IMG/VR virus record: IMGVR_UViG_3300046804_003055
Coordinates: 1-58,669 of that record
DNA length: 58,669 nucleotides
Reading direction: 5' to 3' (one strand)
Source of the DNA: a virus
The notes beneath the pieces are model-generated. The model did not search any database. It was not told where the DNA came from and saw only the letters and a list, made by a program, of their open reading frames with translations. This document shows positions 45,830 through 53,444 of the stretch, piece after piece. How positions within the stretch are numbered: position 1 is the first letter of the stretch; each line of letters begins with the position of its first letter. The position numbers and the translations under genes are program-made.

Positions 45830-46718
45830 AATAAAAATTATAGAACAAGACATTATATTTTTGAGTTATGATGAACCAAATGCTGAAAAAAATTATGTAG
45901 ACTTATTATCAAAAGTACCTTGGGCAAAACGTGTACACGGAGTTAAAGGTAGTGATGCAGCACATAAAGCCTGCGCGGCATTAAGTGATACTGAATACTT
46001 TGTTACTGTTGATGCAGATAATATTGTAGATCCTAAATTTTTAGAAGTAGAAGTAGACTTAGAAGAATTAGGACTTACACCAGACCATGTGTTTAGTTGG
46101 TGCGGAAAAGTAAATGTCAATGGCCTTATGTATGGAAATGGCGGACTAAAGATGTGGACTCGTAAGTTTGTTAATGAAATGCGTACACATGAAAATAGTG
46201 ATCCAGATGACGTTAAAGGCAAAGTTGAATTCTGTTTTGATAATCGATATTATCAGTTTAATGAGAATTATAGTGAAAGTGTAATTACAGGAAGTTCCTT
46301 TCAGGCCTGGAGAGCAGGATTTAGAGAAGGAGTCAAAATGAGTTTGAACCAAGGCGGAAAAGTAACTGACTTAACACTAACTTGGTGGCAAAACTATCAT
46401 AGATTATTGATTTGGTGCAACATTGGAGCAGATGTTGGCAACGGCATATGGTCAATGCTAGGAGCAAGAGAAGGCTGTTATAAGACTAATTGTACTGACT
46501 GGGATTATTCTAATGTAAGAGATTTTGAATGGCTAACTAACTACTGGAAAGAACAAGGCTACGGCCCTGCAACTGATATTGAATACCGGTATAATTGGTT
46601 AGGCGATCAATTAAAATCTAATTGCAATCTAGCAATTTCAAATATAGATGCCCAGGGTAGTAAGTTTTTTAAAACAGTTTACAATAATACCCCAAGAATT
46701 TTAAGCAGAGCAAAATAA
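45822..46718 (+). CDS. Glycosyltransferase-like phage protein (pair B)
   Basis: With the ATG at 45822 the product has 298 residues; an ATG at 45807 would add five but has no ribosome site. It begins with IIFLSYDEPNAEKNY, then PWAKRVHGVKG and a DAD motif at 64-66 (FVTVDADNIVD). Downstream are VNGLMYGNGGLK and SFQAWRAGFREG. The next gene repeats every one of these elements. Proteins of this kind occur in aquatic T4-like phages and look like GT-A transferases by the DxD motif and the order of strands, but I know no proven reaction. Confidence 0.6.
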   Translation: MNKIKIIEQDIIFLSYDEPNAEKNYVDLLSKVPWAKRVHGVKGSDAAHKACAALSDTEYFVTVDADNIVDPKFLEVEVDLEELGLTPDHVFSWCGKVNVNGLMYGNGGLKMWTRKFVNEMRTHENSDPDDVKGKVEFCFDNRYYQFNENYSESVITGSSFQAWRAGFREGVKMSLNQGGKVTDLTLTWWQNYHRLLIWCNIGADVGNGIWSMLGAREGCYKTNCTDWDYSNVRDFEWLTNYWKEQGYGPATDIEYRYNWLGDQLKSNCNLAISNIDAQGSKFFKTVYNNTPRILSRAK

Positions 46719-47380
46719 TGTACGATATTGTTTTTATAAGTTATAACGAACTCAATGCAGAAGAAAATTATGCAAGATTGAAAGAACGATTTCCTTTAGC
46801 TAAACGTGTTAATGGAGTTAAGGGCATACATCAAGCCCATATAGCTGCCGCAAAAAAAGCATTTACTCCTATGTTTTGGGTAGTAGATGGAGATGCTGAA
46901 ATTTTAGATACATTTAAATTTGACCATGTTGCATCCGAATGGGACCAAGACGTTGTTCACGTATGGCGCAGCCGTAATCCTGTCAATGGGCTTGAATACG
47001 GATATGGAGGAGTTAAATTATTACCTCGTAAACTAACTTTAGAAATGGATGTTAATAGTGTAGATATGACTTTGGCAATTAGTAGTAAGTTTAAAGCAAT
47101 GGATGATGTTAGTAATATCACAGCCTTTAATACTGATCCTTTTAGCACCTGGAGGTCAGCATTTAGAGAATGTTGTAAGTTGTCAATTATTAATAATGAA
47201 GAATCTATAATTCGTCTAAGACGCTGGTGTACAATTGGCCCAGACGAAATAGCAATAGCAGGCGCACTCGCCGGAAAAGAATACGGTGAAAAAAATGCCT
47301 CCAATAAGGAGGCGCTTTCTAAAATAAATGATTTTAATTGGCTACAAGATCTGTGGCTAAAGGAAAAACCTCAGCAATAA
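46718..47380 (+). CDS. Glycosyltransferase-like phage protein (pair B paralogue)
   Basis: A 220-residue shorter paralogue of the preceding gene: VFISYNELNAEENY, PLAKRVNGVKG, DGD at 57-59 (MFWVVDGDAEILD), VNGLEYGYGGVK and STWRSAFRE. The ATG overlaps the preceding stop codon (TAATG). The last 47 bases are also the 3' end of thyX on the other strand. The codons near 47289-47313 contain the minus-strand terminator hairpin of thyX, so this C-terminus (about residues 191-199) is constrained by two functions. Confidence 0.6.
   Translation: MYDIVFISYNELNAEENYARLKERFPLAKRVNGVKGIHQAHIAAAKKAFTPMFWVVDGDAEILDTFKFDHVASEWDQDVVHVWRSRNPVNGLEYGYGGVKLLPRKLTLEMDVNSVDMTLAISSKFKAMDDVSNITAFNTDPFSTWRSAFRECCKLSIINNEESIIRLRRWCTIGPDEIAIAGALAGKEYGEKNASNKEALSKINDFNWLQDLWLKEKPQQ
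47289..47313 (-). terminator. Rho-independent terminator of thyX inside the convergent gene
   Basis: On the minus strand GCCTCC, a five-base loop TTATT and GGAGGC are followed by A and seven T. Stem, loop and T run all fit an intrinsic terminator. It starts 21 bases after the thyX stop codon and lies wholly within the plus-strand coding region 46718-47380. Confidence 0.88.
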
Positions 47381-48017
47381 CTTTTGCGCAGGCTATAGCA
47401 ATATTTTGATGTTCTAATTGTGTTCCGTTACCACTACGTAACTCAATAAAATGAACCCAACTACGTAGTGTACCGTTCATATACAAACGGCTTTCAATTA
47501 ACCCTTCTGGCAATACAGCACGAGCTTGCTCTTTAGCAATACCATTGGCAATTGCCCATTCATACGCTTCTCGACTTTTCTTAATAAGATCTCTTTGAAT
47601 ATTTTCCCAACCTGCGGCCAAGAAACGATCATCATCATTATTAAGATTTAATCCTATACTGTTTTGTCGATTTTTCTCATCTTGGCGTCGTGCGTCTCTG
47701 AGTACAAAGTTGAGATCTTTTGTTGGGTCTGCGTAACGCTGACTAAACTCTTGGAAACTAAAACTTCTGTGTCTAAGGATTTGCCGTGCAATATCTCGTG
47801 TCGTCGTAATTTCCAAGCAAGCTGAAACCATTTCGAGTGGGCTCCAGTGCTGATGTCTAACGAGGTACTTAATGAGCTTTTCTGAAGTGTCAGTGTTGAA
47901 CTGGTTACTTGGGTTTGAGACACGGGCGCAGTAGGCAATGAGTTCTTGAGCATCATCGATTCCCATGTTTGCAAATTCGTTTGTTGGCTGTGAATAGGAT
48001 AGGAGTTTAACATTCAT
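47334..48017 (-). CDS. thyX: Flavin-dependent thymidylate synthase ThyX
   Basis: A 227-residue protein with the ThyX signature RHRX7S: R82-H83-R84 then S92 and R94 (RHRSFSFQEFSQR). Further motifs are SPLEMVSACLEI before it and the C-terminal RSWVHFIELRSG. ThyX makes dTMP from dUMP with FAD, NADPH and methylene-tetrahydrofolate, supplying thymidine for replication of an AT-rich genome. Length matches the family. It ends an operon starting upstream at 50707 and is followed by a clear terminator (47289-47313). Its start touches the stop of the preceding gene. Confidence 0.96.
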   Translation of the reverse strand: MNVKLLSYSQPTNEFANMGIDDAQELIAYCARVSNPSNQFNTDTSEKLIKYLVRHQHWSPLEMVSACLEITTTRDIARQILRHRSFSFQEFSQRYADPTKDLNFVLRDARRQDEKNRQNSIGLNLNNDDDRFLAAGWENIQRDLIKKSREAYEWAIANGIAKEQARAVLPEGLIESRLYMNGTLRSWVHFIELRSGNGTQLEHQNIAIACAKVIAEVFPLATDLVAN

Positions 48018-48337
48018 TATAATTTTTTCTTTTTAAGAAATTTTTTAGTTGACTGTTCGATATCTTTTCTTATTTTTAAAGTGTCTATCTTAAAATCTAT
48101 GTTGTCGATTCTATGCTCGTACGATCTACATAAATCTGATAGATTTTTTTCAAACACTTGCCAGCCTTCTTTTTTAGTAGAAGTAGTTATACGTATTTCC
48201 CAAGTTTTTCCGTCTTTAAAATTTATTAAGACAGCTTGGAGATATTTTAAGGGTAATACGTTTAGTTCAACATCATTAAAAACTTCTGGCCAATGTTCAA
48301 TTATTTCTTTTGAAAGGATGCGCCCAGAAATCGTCAC
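48017..48337 (-). CDS. Conserved hypothetical phage protein
   Basis: A 106-residue protein starting with GTG; the GTG overlaps the stop of the preceding gene (GTGA). It reads TISGRILSKEIIEHWPEVF, then a beta part with LINFKDGKTWEIRI, and a charged helical C-terminus ending in KKKKL. The same pattern is familiar from hypothetical proteins of marine T4-like phages, but no function is known to me. It lies directly upstream of thyX in the same transcript. Confidence 0.7.
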   Translation of the reverse strand: MTISGRILSKEIIEHWPEVFNDVELNVLPLKYLQAVLINFKDGKTWEIRITTSTKKEGWQVFEKNLSDLCRSYEHRIDNIDFKIDTLKIRKDIEQSTKKFLKKKKL

Positions 48338-48978
48338 TTTGTTTTTTTAGTTGGTACTAGTTCTTCTGCTTTTCTACGAAATGCTGCCGCCTCTTTTGCT
48401 AATTTATCAGCTTGGCTTCTATAAAATTTAGCTTCAGAATCTACAGAATCAAATGTTGTAGGCATAGCCATCGATGTTGGCATGCTACTATTATCAACGC
48501 CGTCCCCTGAGCTAGTTGTCTTAGCCGCTGGGTTGTCGTTGTTTTTTGTTTTTGGAATATCTAATTCCTTTGTCTGCTCTACAGGGGTAGAAGGACGCAC
48601 TGATAATTCGTCTACAGCTACACCACGTTGTTCAGCAATAATCTGATTTAACTCAGACAATAGAACTGAAAAACCTGTAGTAGGAGTCATTTCTATAGCA
48701 CTTGTAGGAGCCTTAATTAGTCTTCCAGTAGTATGTAATGTTCTAAGCATATTAGATCCATCTGGAAAGAAATTTCTATCTAATGCTTCTGCAAACTCGT
48801 AAGATTCTTGTCCAGCGGCACTCTCTACTAAATTTATAAGAGAATTATGATATGTATCTGGCAAATTTTCTGTAGGAACGATTAAGCAATAATGTGCGTC
48901 GCCTGGCAATGTTCTGTAGGCAACGACACATTTTTTATTGGTAGCACTTACTCTACCTACGTGTTTTAATTCAGCCAT
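48334..48978 (-). CDS. Conserved hypothetical phage protein
   Basis: I start at the ATG at 48978 (AGGAG at good distance), giving 214 residues. The N-terminal domain (AELKHVGRVSATNKKCVVAY, DAHYCLIVPTENLPDTYH, NMLRTLHTTGRLIKAPTS) belongs to a family found in many aquatic T4-like phages. It is followed by a Pro/Thr/Asn/Ser-rich linker (about 135-180) and a C-terminal helix with a basic end (AEELVPTKKTK). No catalytic motif is visible and the function is unknown. It lies one base after the previous stop codon. Confidence 0.7.
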   Translation of the reverse strand: MAELKHVGRVSATNKKCVVAYRTLPGDAHYCLIVPTENLPDTYHNSLINLVESAAGQESYEFAEALDRNFFPDGSNMLRTLHTTGRLIKAPTSAIEMTPTTGFSVLLSELNQIIAEQRGVAVDELSVRPSTPVEQTKELDIPKTKNNDNPAAKTTSSGDGVDNSSMPTSMAMPTTFDSVDSEAKFYRSQADKLAKEAAAFRRKAEELVPTKKTK

Positions 48979-48979
48979 A

Positions 48980-49210
48980 TTAAGCTCCTGGTGTTTGTGC
49001 AGATTGCTGTTTTGATACTGCATCTAAGAAAGCAGTTAGTTTAGTATAAGTTTGGCCAACAGCCATCATTTCGTTTGGTTTAAAAGCACCCCTAGAACTA
49101 GCTATGTCAATGATTACTTTCATAGCATTTAAGTCGTTTATAGACAGATCATTAGATGCTTGCTCTTGTTCTTGTTCTGTTGCTTCTGATTGTTGTGTTT
49201 GTTCGGTCAT
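48980..49210 (-). CDS. Conserved small phage protein
   Basis: A 76-residue protein with a Gln/Glu-rich start and a helical core (LSINDLNAMKVIIDIASSRG, FKPNEMMAVGQTYTKL). Small proteins with the same core are common in T4-like phages of aquatic bacteria, without known function. AAGGAGA precedes the ATG at good distance. It follows the 93-residue gene after a 34-base AT-rich gap that shows no clear promoter or terminator. Confidence 0.7.
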   Translation of the reverse strand: MTEQTQQSEATEQEQEQASNDLSINDLNAMKVIIDIASSRGAFKPNEMMAVGQTYTKLTAFLDAVSKQQSAQTPGA

Positions 49211-49244
49211 AATATCTCCTTAAAATACACGTATATAATTATCT

Positions 49245-49526
49245 TTAATTTTGAAACGGACAAGCAATCTTGAAAAAACTTAATTCTTTTTCAACTTCAA
49301 AACCAACTTCTGTTACATATACAAACGAGTTAGTATAATCTAACGTAAGTCCTTGCCCTATATAATATCGATTATTTAAATTTGCTTTAATCCACTCATC
49401 TATGTTAGATACTATAGTGGGATTATATCTGTTGATTTTGGTATAAACAAAATGTGGTGGGGCAAACTCAACCCTGCGTAAGTTAAAGTAATTTAAAGGA
49501 TTGGGTTTGCCTGCCTTTAATGTCAT
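49245..49526 (-). CDS. Conserved small phage protein
   Basis: A 93-residue, tyrosine- and asparagine-rich, probably alpha/beta protein (NLRRVEFAPPHFVYTKI, IDEWIKANLNNRYYIGQG, EVGFEVEKELSFFKIACP). Related hypotheticals exist in other T4-like phages; the role is unknown to me. It overlaps the VWA gene upstream by four bases (ATGA), so it is likely made together with that protein and could be a partner of it. Confidence 0.65.
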   Translation of the reverse strand: MTLKAGKPNPLNYFNLRRVEFAPPHFVYTKINRYNPTIVSNIDEWIKANLNNRYYIGQGLTLDYTNSFVYVTEVGFEVEKELSFFKIACPFQN

Positions 49527-50707
49527 GCAGTCTCTTTTAATGCTTCGTAATAAGCATATTCGCCAAATGGTGGAATAATATCGTTGCTACCGTGAATAAT
49601 AAAAACGGTATCACAGTAATCAGGATCTCCCCAAGTACCACATGGATACCCATCTGTAAACATGATAAACTTTTTAGGATTAATATCATGCCTAGACATG
49701 TATTTCCAATTGGCTTCAAATGCAGTACCGCCACCGCCCATTGGCTCATATTCATCGAACTCTTCCATGCTATAACCGTCATAGTCTTGTTCGTTATATA
49801 CTTTAGTATCAAAGCACCAGAGTTTAATTTTAAAATCTTTATATTCTTGCATGATGCCTTTGATTTCACTTAAGAAGTCTTTAGCCTGTTCATTACTAAT
49901 AGAACCACTCATATCAATACTAACGCAAATATCGATAGTCTCTTGAAATTGTTGACCCGGCAAAATTGCGTTTAGATGCCAACCTTTACGGTTAGGACGC
50001 AAGAAACTAAAATCATCTTTAATAGTACTTTGGATTTGTTGACGCAAAATTTCACGCCAATTCATTTTAGGTTCAGTAAATTCTTTGATCATTCGTTGAA
50101 TTGATGCAGGAACATTGCCCGCACCCGCAGCCTGTGCCGCCGCCACTGTAGCTTCACGAATTTCATCACGAATTTCTTTTAATTGTTCTTTTGTATATTT
50201 TGGCTGGCCATTCTTACCATCTTTAGACCAGTCAATATGTTCGTCTAGTAGCTGGCCTAATGCTTGAAGTTGTTCCTCATCCATCTTATCATAGATTTCA
50301 TCGTAAACTTGTTCAGCACTCTTGCCATAATGAGCAGAATCGTGGAAGATTTTGATGTCGGGAATATTGTGGTCACCAATTTTATCTCGAACCAATTGTC
50401 CGTTTACACAATAGTCAGCGGCAATGTTCCATATATTTTTTTCTCGGCCCTCTACCCTTAGCATATGGTCGAATACATTATGCAAAATTTCATGTGCAAT
50501 AACAAATTCGACCTGTTTTGTACTAAGTTTTTCAAAAAATTCACGGTTAAAATAGATATGGCGACCGTCAGTTGCGGCAGTAGGCAACCACTCACCACCT
50601 TCTTCAATTTTCAAACGTGTTGCCATGTTGCCGAAGAATGGATGTCTTAGTAGCAATGCTACACGAGCTACAATAATTTTGTCGATAATTGGATCAGAAT
50701 GTGCCAT
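49523..50707 (-). CDS. Metallopeptidase-like/VWA-domain protein, partner of the MoxR ATPase
   Basis: A 394-residue, two-part protein. Residues 1-160 contain an HEILH zinc-protease-type motif at 72-76 (FVIAHEILHNVFDH), as in DUF2201-type putative metallopeptidase domains. Residues 255-394 are a von Willebrand A domain with an intact MIDAS: DMSGS at 265-269, a threonine near 328, and TDG at 351-353. A helical charged linker lies between. MoxR ATPases typically act with VWA proteins as chaperones for metal insertion or complex assembly, and the MoxR gene is immediately upstream. The phage role is unproven. The gene has its own near-perfect promoter (50735-50763). Protease activity is only suggested by the motif. 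Confidence 0.85.
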   Translation of the reverse strand: MAHSDPIIDKIIVARVALLLRHPFFGNMATRLKIEEGGEWLPTAATDGRHIYFNREFFEKLSTKQVEFVIAHEILHNVFDHMLRVEGREKNIWNIAADYCVNGQLVRDKIGDHNIPDIKIFHDSAHYGKSAEQVYDEIYDKMDEEQLQALGQLLDEHIDWSKDGKNGQPKYTKEQLKEIRDEIREATVAAAQAAGAGNVPASIQRMIKEFTEPKMNWREILRQQIQSTIKDDFSFLRPNRKGWHLNAILPGQQFQETIDICVSIDMSGSISNEQAKDFLSEIKGIMQEYKDFKIKLWCFDTKVYNEQDYDGYSMEEFDEYEPMGGGGTAFEANWKYMSRHDINPKKFIMFTDGYPCGTWGDPDYCDTVFIIHGSNDIIPPFGEYAYYEALKETA

Positions 50708-50734
50708 TGTATTTCCTATTTTGCTGATGTTTAA

Positions 50735-50763
50735 ATTATAACAGGACCCACAGGTCCTGTCAA
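50735..50763 (-). promoter_or_regulatory. Consensus sigma70 promoter for the VWA-to-thyX operon
   Basis: On the minus strand TTGACA (50758-50763) and TATAAT (50735-50740) match the consensus in all twelve positions with a 17-base spacer. Nearly the whole spacer is an inverted repeat (50741-50760). The leader up to the ATG at 50707 contains TAGGAAA as ribosome site. Confidence 0.92.
50741..50760 (-). terminator. Hairpin in promoter spacer; terminator and/or operator
   Basis: Eight base pairs, ACAGGACC with GGTCCTGT, enclose a four-base loop. Read as RNA from the MoxR gene on the same strand, the hairpin begins about 20 bases after the stop codon and is followed by TATAATTT, a weak T tract, so it could end the MoxR transcript. 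As DNA it fills the spacer of the next promoter and could be an operator for a dimeric repressor. Both uses are inference. Confidence 0.6.
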
Positions 50764-50779
50764 TTAACTTTCCATCGAT

Positions 50780-51874
50780 TTACTTTTCAGTTGCGGCTGA
50801 AATATATTTACCGAACTTGGCATGGAAGTCATCAAAGCAGGCAATTTCGTCCGGATCCAATGGTAATTTGTACTGGCTAAGAGCAACTTTTGTACCCATA
50901 ATAACAAGCTCAGTTTCAAAATTATCCATCATAAAACTGAAGAAGTTGTTAACTTGACTATTCCAAAATTTGTTAGAACCATTCTTATCACAAGAATCTT
51001 TTAGCTCATAGCAAAGGCTAATAACCAAGGAATATTGTGCTGAAATCTCTTTAGATTCCATCTTCTTAACCTTACCACTCAAAATGTCAGAGGGGTTAGG
51101 CATCTTACTGGCGTGTTTACGGTGAGCCATAAACTTAACAGCAAGTCCTTCACCAATTGAACCACTTACTAAGTCTGTAAGTGTATCGGTATCTACGTCG
51201 TCATCTGTAAGAAGTTCGCTTACAAATGACCAAGAGCGAGGTGTAGCAAATGCTCTCGAGCCTGACTTAGGATCAAAGTCGTACAGGTCTTTTTTGCTGA
51301 AAGAAAGGAAACCTACAACATCTTTATGGATTTTGTTTTCAGTAGCCCACTCAAAGTAGTCATCAAAGTCAACTGCCATTTCCAAGTGAACAAAACGGTT
51401 AGCCAACGGAGCAGGCATACGATAAGTAACACCCTTATCACTTTCACGGTTACCCGCCGCTACCATAACAACATTGTCTGGCAATTCGTATGCACCGACT
51501 TTGCGATTGAGAACGAGCTGATAGGCCGCCGCCTGTACAGCAGGAGCCGCAGAGTTCATTTCGTCCATGAACAGAACAATGTTTTTGTGCTTAGACGCCA
51601 TTTCTGCATCAGGCAGTTCGGCAGGCGGAGCCCAAACCATTTTACTAGTGTTTGAGTCAAAGTATGGAATGCCTTTAATATCTGTCGGCTCCCACAAGCT
51701 CAAACGAACATCAATAACGTGCGCATTAAGTTCGGAACCTAATTGCTTAATAATGTCCGATTTACCAATACCTGGAGGACCCCACAAGAAAATTGGGCGT
51801 TTGTTTTTGAATGCTTTACGTAGGGACTTTTTTGCATTTTTCGGTCCAACTGTACGACTGATAATTTCTGCCAT
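50780..51874 (-). CDS. MoxR-family AAA+ ATPase
   Basis: A 364-residue AAA+ protein: Walker A GPPGIGKS (32-39), Walker B LFMDE (101-105), sensor 1 asparagine N142 in AAGNRES, and a candidate arginine finger R160 in MPAPLANRF. The order and lack of other domains fit the MoxR group, ATP-driven chaperones that work with a VWA-domain partner. That partner is the next gene. The phage process served, such as replication, host takeover or particle assembly, cannot be read from sequence. It has its own TTGACA/TATAAT promoter and a leader ending in TAGGAAACACAATGGCA, almost identical to that of the VWA gene, so both are probably expressed together early. Confidence 0.9.
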   Translation of the reverse strand: MAEIISRTVGPKNAKKSLRKAFKNKRPIFLWGPPGIGKSDIIKQLGSELNAHVIDVRLSLWEPTDIKGIPYFDSNTSKMVWAPPAELPDAEMASKHKNIVLFMDEMNSAAPAVQAAAYQLVLNRKVGAYELPDNVVMVAAGNRESDKGVTYRMPAPLANRFVHLEMAVDFDDYFEWATENKIHKDVVGFLSFSKKDLYDFDPKSGSRAFATPRSWSFVSELLTDDDVDTDTLTDLVSGSIGEGLAVKFMAHRKHASKMPNPSDILSGKVKKMESKEISAQYSLVISLCYELKDSCDKNGSNKFWNSQVNNFFSFMMDNFETELVIMGTKVALSQYKLPLDPDEIACFDDFHAKFGKYISAATEK

Positions 51875-51912
51875 TGTGTTTCCTAAGAGGGTTAATAAAA
51901 ATTTGTAACCTT

Positions 51913-51941
51913 ATTATATGTAATAAGCATTAGATTGTCAA
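51913..51941 (-). promoter_or_regulatory. Consensus sigma70 promoter for the MoxR gene
   Basis: On the minus strand TTGACA (51936-51941) and TATAAT (51913-51918) match the consensus in all twelve positions with a 17-base spacer. The -35 box directly abuts the TGA stop of the preceding gene (51942-51944). Confidence 0.92.
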
Positions 51942-52349
51942 TCATATTTCGGCATTATTTACGTCATTTTGGCGTTCATTTATTGCTTTAACTAATCCAT
52001 ATTTTCGGATATCGTCCGAAAACAAAAATAGCTCAAAACTTTTTCTTTCAGAAAAAACACTTATACTTTCTTGTGTCAAGTAATATGGACAATCAATATA
52101 CTTTTCAAGAAAGATTATTGTTTGGGGACTTAATTCTATTGGTTCTGTGAATGGAATTTCATACATTTTGATTTCTAACGTATTAGTTAAAAACTCAAAA
52201 CCTTCATCAGTTAATCTAAGGGCAGTTGGCTTGTTGACTCTATTTGATTGCCACCATTTTCTAGAAAATAATTTAACATTTGCTTCATCAATACTCTTAC
52301 CCCACTGTTGCAGGAATATTTTAGTAAGAACATCTCTTGTTAAATTCAT
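51942..52349 (-). CDS. Conserved hypothetical phage protein
   Basis: A 135-residue protein with a basic aromatic segment (KLFSRKWWQSNRVNKPTALR), then LTDEGFEFL, and a C-terminal half with IELSPQTIIFLEKYIDCPYY and SERKSFELFLFSDDIRKYG. The pattern is known from other aquatic T4-like phages as a hypothetical. The first half could form a small winged-helix-like DNA-binding fold, but this is only an impression. It overlaps the preceding gene by four bases and ends exactly at the MoxR promoter. Confidence 0.65.
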   Translation of the reverse strand: MNLTRDVLTKIFLQQWGKSIDEANVKLFSRKWWQSNRVNKPTALRLTDEGFEFLTNTLEIKMYEIPFTEPIELSPQTIIFLEKYIDCPYYLTQESISVFSERKSFELFLFSDDIRKYGLVKAINERQNDVNNAEI

Positions 52350-52630
52350 GAAATAATAGTTCCTTGAGTTAACTTTACAACTTGGAAGTCTTTTGTACCA
52401 AATGTTAAATTTAATTTTTTAGCAAGATTATGAGCATGACCGGGATTAGAGAACGATACCTTTTTGTATTTTGGCCCAGGGTAGCTTACAATACTACTAA
52501 AACTTTTAAGATTGAATGGCTCACCCTTATAAAAGACCGCCCAGATAGCTTCTGCCTCCAAAATTTGTTCAGATTTGTATGTTTTTTTATTTGTGTATTC
52601 AAGTAAAATTTTTGGTTTAGGTCTGCTCAT
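52346..52630 (-). CDS. Conserved small phage protein
   Basis: I start at the ATG at 52630, which follows AGGA at suitable distance. A longer reading frame runs through the late promoter at 52657-52664 and is not expected in the transcript. The 94-residue basic protein reads SRPKPKILLEYTNKKTYKS, then AIWAVFYKGEPFNLKSF and FPGPKYKKVSF-like segments, a family present in marine T4-like phages with no known function. It sits directly behind the late promoter, so it is probably made late. Confidence 0.7.
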   Translation of the reverse strand: MSRPKPKILLEYTNKKTYKSEQILEAEAIWAVFYKGEPFNLKSFSSIVSYPGPKYKKVSFSNPGHAHNLAKKLNLTFGTKDFQVVKLTQGTIIS

Positions 52631-52656
52631 ATGCGTATCCTCATTATCTACGCATA

Positions 52657-52664
52657 TATTTATC
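52657..52664 (-). promoter_or_regulatory. Late promoter (GATAAATA) before the 94-residue gene
   Basis: The minus strand reads AGATAAATATATGCGTA at 52649-52665, including the late -10 element. The same 17 bases occur at 53422-53438. The ATG at 52630 lies 26 bases beyond the motif. Confidence 0.75.
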
Positions 52665-52913
52665 TTATTTTGGCTGTTCGAATCCACCACCATCTAATTG
52701 TATACTAATTACTTCTGGATTGGATGCTTTTTTCAATAAATTAAACAATGATTCGTAATCTTGATTTAATTTGTCTAAAATTTCTAATAGTGTTAAATTA
52801 AGTGTCCTTGCTTGTTGAATAGATAATTTAACCTCTTTAGATTGATTTGCCTCAGCACTTTTTACAATTTGAGCAAACTGTGTTATAGGGGTTAAATTAA
52901 TCTGATTTTGCAT
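52665..52913 (-). CDS. Small hypothetical phage protein
   Basis: An 82-residue product from the ATG at 52913; a TTG two codons upstream is less likely. It is mostly one long helical stretch (SIQQARTLNLTLLEILDKLN) ending in a glycine-rich tail. It overlaps the preceding gene by 17 bases and ends directly before the late promoter 52657-52664. Coiled-coil-like small proteins of this size are found near this place in related phages. The function is unknown. Confidence 0.6.
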   Translation of the reverse strand: MQNQINLTPITQFAQIVKSAEANQSKEVKLSIQQARTLNLTLLEILDKLNQDYESLFNLLKKASNPEVISIQLDGGGFEQPK

Positions 52914-53379
52914 TAGCAAGCACTGCCTTCATTTCTAATTCTGTCTTAAAAGGACCTTTAAATTCATTTCGTTCTAAAGTAATTAATTTAGGACAGAAAC
53001 TTTTAACCCAACCTTTATTAAATTTAATTATATAATAGCCTGCACAATACAAACTCTTACTAGCATTTGATTTGGTAAATAATGGTAACTTGCGTCTAAT
53101 ATCATACATAGCATTGTATGGTGAGCAACTGGTAACAAATCCGTGACACTCGTTAGGTTCTGTACTTGTAGATACCTTAATTTTTTTAACTGTTTGAAAA
53201 AAGTCCTTACCAAAATGTTTTTTTAAATCATCTTTTTTGTTAAAGAAAATTTCCCCAGTTGTGCTACTGAGTAAGAATTTATTGTTTTCTTTTTTGTGTA
53301 AAGTGGCAATTTTTACACCCGCTTCTTCTACAATCCAAAATTTGCCGTCTACAATTGGCTTTGCATGTATCTCTGTCAT
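52897..53379 (-). CDS. Conserved hypothetical phage protein
   Basis: A 160-residue protein with IVDGKFWIVEEAGVKIATL at the start, a TGEIFF segment, and a cysteine-containing middle (CHGFVTSCSPYNAMYDIRRK). The C-terminal region (GWVKSFCPKLITLERNEFKG) is beta-rich. The family is familiar from marine T4-like phages as hypothetical. It is the first gene after the late promoter at 53430-53437, with AGGGGAC before the ATG, and is followed by the overlapping 82-residue gene. No motif suggests an enzyme. Confidence 0.7.
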   Translation of the reverse strand: MTEIHAKPIVDGKFWIVEEAGVKIATLHKKENNKFLLSSTTGEIFFNKKDDLKKHFGKDFFQTVKKIKVSTSTEPNECHGFVTSCSPYNAMYDIRRKLPLFTKSNASKSLYCAGYYIIKFNKGWVKSFCPKLITLERNEFKGPFKTELEMKAVLANAKSD

Positions 53380-53429
53380 TTTAGTCCCCTTTATAAGAGC
53401 CCCGTAGGCACTCTATTAATGTACGCATA

Positions 53430-53437
53430 TATTTATC
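53430..53437 (-). promoter_or_regulatory. Late promoter (GATAAATA) before the 160-residue gene
   Basis: GATAAATA on the minus strand, inside the same 17-base AGATAAATATATGCGTA block as the promoter at 52657. It lies between the stop at 53445 and the ATG at 53379, 50 bases from the latter. Confidence 0.75.
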
Positions 53438-53444
53438 TCTTATT

